This document shows positions 19,110 to 20,103 of a DNA stretch of 20,103 nucleotides, piece by piece. Position numbers and translations under genes: made by a program. This DNA comes from Strongylocentrotus pallidus (lineage: Eukaryota > Echinodermata > Echinoidea > Camarodonta > Strongylocentrotidae), in assembly GCA_030265145.1 (NCBI GenBank), contig JARBES010000118.1, forward strand, positions 17,570,051-17,590,153, given 5' to 3'. Position 1 is the first letter of the stretch. The number at the start of each line of letters is the position of its first letter. The notes beneath the pieces were generated by a model. The model saw only the letters and a list, made by a program, of their open reading frames with translations. It did no database searches and was not told where the DNA came from.

Positions 19110-19220
19110 GTTGGTGCACTATGGGTATTACAGTATGCAAATGAGAACTTCCCATGATTCCTCGAGCGCACTCGTAAAACGTGAATTTCATTGGCTGATT
19201 CGAACTCGCGCACGTGAAGC
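19110..19220. promoter_or_regulatory. Cluster of promoter-type motifs
   Basis: Within about 110 bases lie an octamer ATGCAAAT (19135-19142), a Staf/ZNF143-like TTCCCATGATTCC (19149-19161) and an oppositely oriented TACCCATAGTGC (19114-19125 as its inverse). An inverted CCAAT box ATTGGC (19190-19195) and a CACGTG E-box (19211-19216) follow, with raised CpG content. Such clusters mark bidirectional or CpG-type promoters. No exon of the neighbouring gene can be identified, so direction is unknown. Confidence 0.35.
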
Positions 19221-19335
19221 GCTTACGTTATATCAGATAGCGATCACATGTTGTTGTTGTTGTTGGTTAGTGTTCTATGGCAATCAGTCATTTTTTACTA
19301 TTATCACCAACATAAATCATTATTTGTGCAAACGT

Positions 19336-19694
19336 CATTAACATATTCTTGTTCATTGATTGGTTAAAAGTGTGTCACATGATACAAAAATAAACACACT
19401 AGTTTGCAATAATAATACTTTTTTTTTACGGCTGAAAGTACTTTTTTTACGGCAGAAAGTACTTTTTACGGCTGAGAGTACTTTTTACGGCTAAAAGTAC
19501 TTTTTACGGCTAGTAAAAATGAACACAGTACTTAGGCCTATACTCACGTCGCAGTGCGCAAAGTATTACAAGTAGGCCTAGCTTGAATTTCGAATGGAAT
19601 GGCAGTATATATACTCCGACGCTAACTTAGTGTAAATTCTTTGATTTTACAGCAAGATCTTTTAACCAATCAATGAACAATGAATATATGAATG
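19336..19694. mobile_element. About 359-bp foldback element enclosing a minisatellite
   Basis: TTGTTCATTGATTGGTTAAA then AG (to 19370) is matched by its inverse CTTTTAACCAATCAATGAAC then AA (from 19659). Weaker similarity extends outward to 19336 and 19694, so the arms are about 35 bp. Inside are the tandem repeat at 19416-19513 and unique sequence with TAGGCCTA words. No coding sequence and no obvious target duplication. Confidence 0.65.
19416..19513 (+). repeat. Minisatellite, unit TACTTTTTACGGCTGAAAG, five copies
   Basis: Five direct copies start at 19416, 19439, 19460, 19479 and 19498. The T-run after TAC shortens from nine to seven to five, five and five, giving unit lengths of 23, 21, 19 and 19, with a shorter last copy. 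Point differences (GGCTGAAAG, GGCAGAAAG, GGCTGAGAG, GGCTAAAAG) separate the copies. Confidence 0.9.
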
Positions 19695-20103
19695 AAGTTC
19701 ATGAAGATATCACAAAGAGCGCCCCCCCCTGACCGAGTATGAGAGGTTTGTCAGGAGCATCGATAGCGCAAAAAAAAAAGAGGACAGGGATCGGTAATCT
19801 GACATGATATCATATTATCTCCCCCCCCCCCCTCTTCTTTCTTGGTTTTTAAAGAAGAAGAAGAATTAAACGTTATATATACACACGCATACACGCATAT
19901 GTGAATGTATTATACGTAAATTTCAGTGAGTTCAAAACCAATTTTGTATGATAATTCGTCAATAATGGTCATAAACTGACTGACTTGCGTAAATTAAACA
20001 ACAACTACAACAATTAGTCATAGGCCTTTATTCGAGTCTCTGGATTAAATTATATGGGACCCTCGGTGACTGCAATAGGCCTACTGATATTTTGCTTCGG
20101 GGC
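19695..20103. other. Right end of window, no gene seen
   Basis: Holds C-runs (near 19722-19729 and 19821-19834), a short A-run, (AAG)n at 19852-19863, an alternating TATATACACACGCATACACG stretch, and TAGGCCT words near 20022 and 20076. No open frame or RNA structure is recognised. Confidence 0.55.

Noticed and set aside
19098-19157. A 19-codon open frame starting ATCATGG in the motif cluster
   Set aside because: The hydrophobic start resembles a signal peptide but the frame closes after 19 codons and no donor follows. At most an upstream open frame.
18994-19341. A 115-residue plus-strand open frame including a run of Cys
   Set aside because: The Cys run comes from a (TTG)n stretch, no family is recognised, and the frame runs through promoter-like sequence into a foldback arm.
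19010-19650. A CACTGTAAAAAA-type element between CTACACTGTAAAAAATT and a distant TTTTACAGCAAG
   Set aside because: The inverse similarity is about ten bases of A/T-rich sequence over 640 bp, and it overlaps the better supported foldback element at 19336-19694.

Overview
The window is intron-rich, AT-rich animal DNA. It holds the 3' part of one recognisable host gene, flightless-1 (FLII/fliI), on the + strand from 155 to 14717. The exons have clean AG...GT borders and compatible phases. They encode about 480 residues, roughly the C-terminal 40% of the protein: the end of gelsolin-like repeat 3, the linker, and repeats 4, 5 and 6. The 5' part of the gene (leucine-rich repeats and gelsolin repeats 1-3) lies left of the window. 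Large introns full of small foldback elements, frequent TACATGTA and TAGGCCTA words, and an FLII sequence close to vertebrate FLII suggest a marine invertebrate, probably a deuterostome and possibly an echinoderm. That assignment is inference.

Layout. 1-81: end of a foldback element. 155-268: first visible exon. 269-7245: about 7 kb of intron, interrupted at 3161-3355 by exon A. Exon A is an apparent tandem duplicate of exon B (7246-7354). B follows a polypyrimidine tract of about 215 nt. 8414-14717: eight further exons, stop codon TAG at 14715-14717. The introns carry several foldback elements, a strong hairpin (13361-13440), a broken Penelope-like retroelement fragment on the minus strand (about 13850-14340), a G-rich tract (10074-10440) and a duplicated copy of an exon end with its splice donor (10308-10385). 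14718 to about 17500: AT-rich, probably the long FLII 3' UTR, with several AATAAA signals. 17525-20103: no recognisable coding sequence. It holds simple repeats, a GC/CpG-rich block with promoter-like signals (18490-19220) and a foldback element around a minisatellite (19336-19694).

The most interesting feature is the A/B exon pair. Both encode the segment x-E-x-Q-[MV]-F-K-x-x-F-x-x-W-D-[DE]-[IV]-L-A-V-D-Y-T that follows gelsolin repeat 3. Exon A is 195 nt, is symmetrical in phase (2-2), and adds an Arg/Pro/Gly-rich tail. By phase it can be skipped or included together with B, but it cannot replace B without a frameshift. Exon A has about 18 CpGs and exon B has none.
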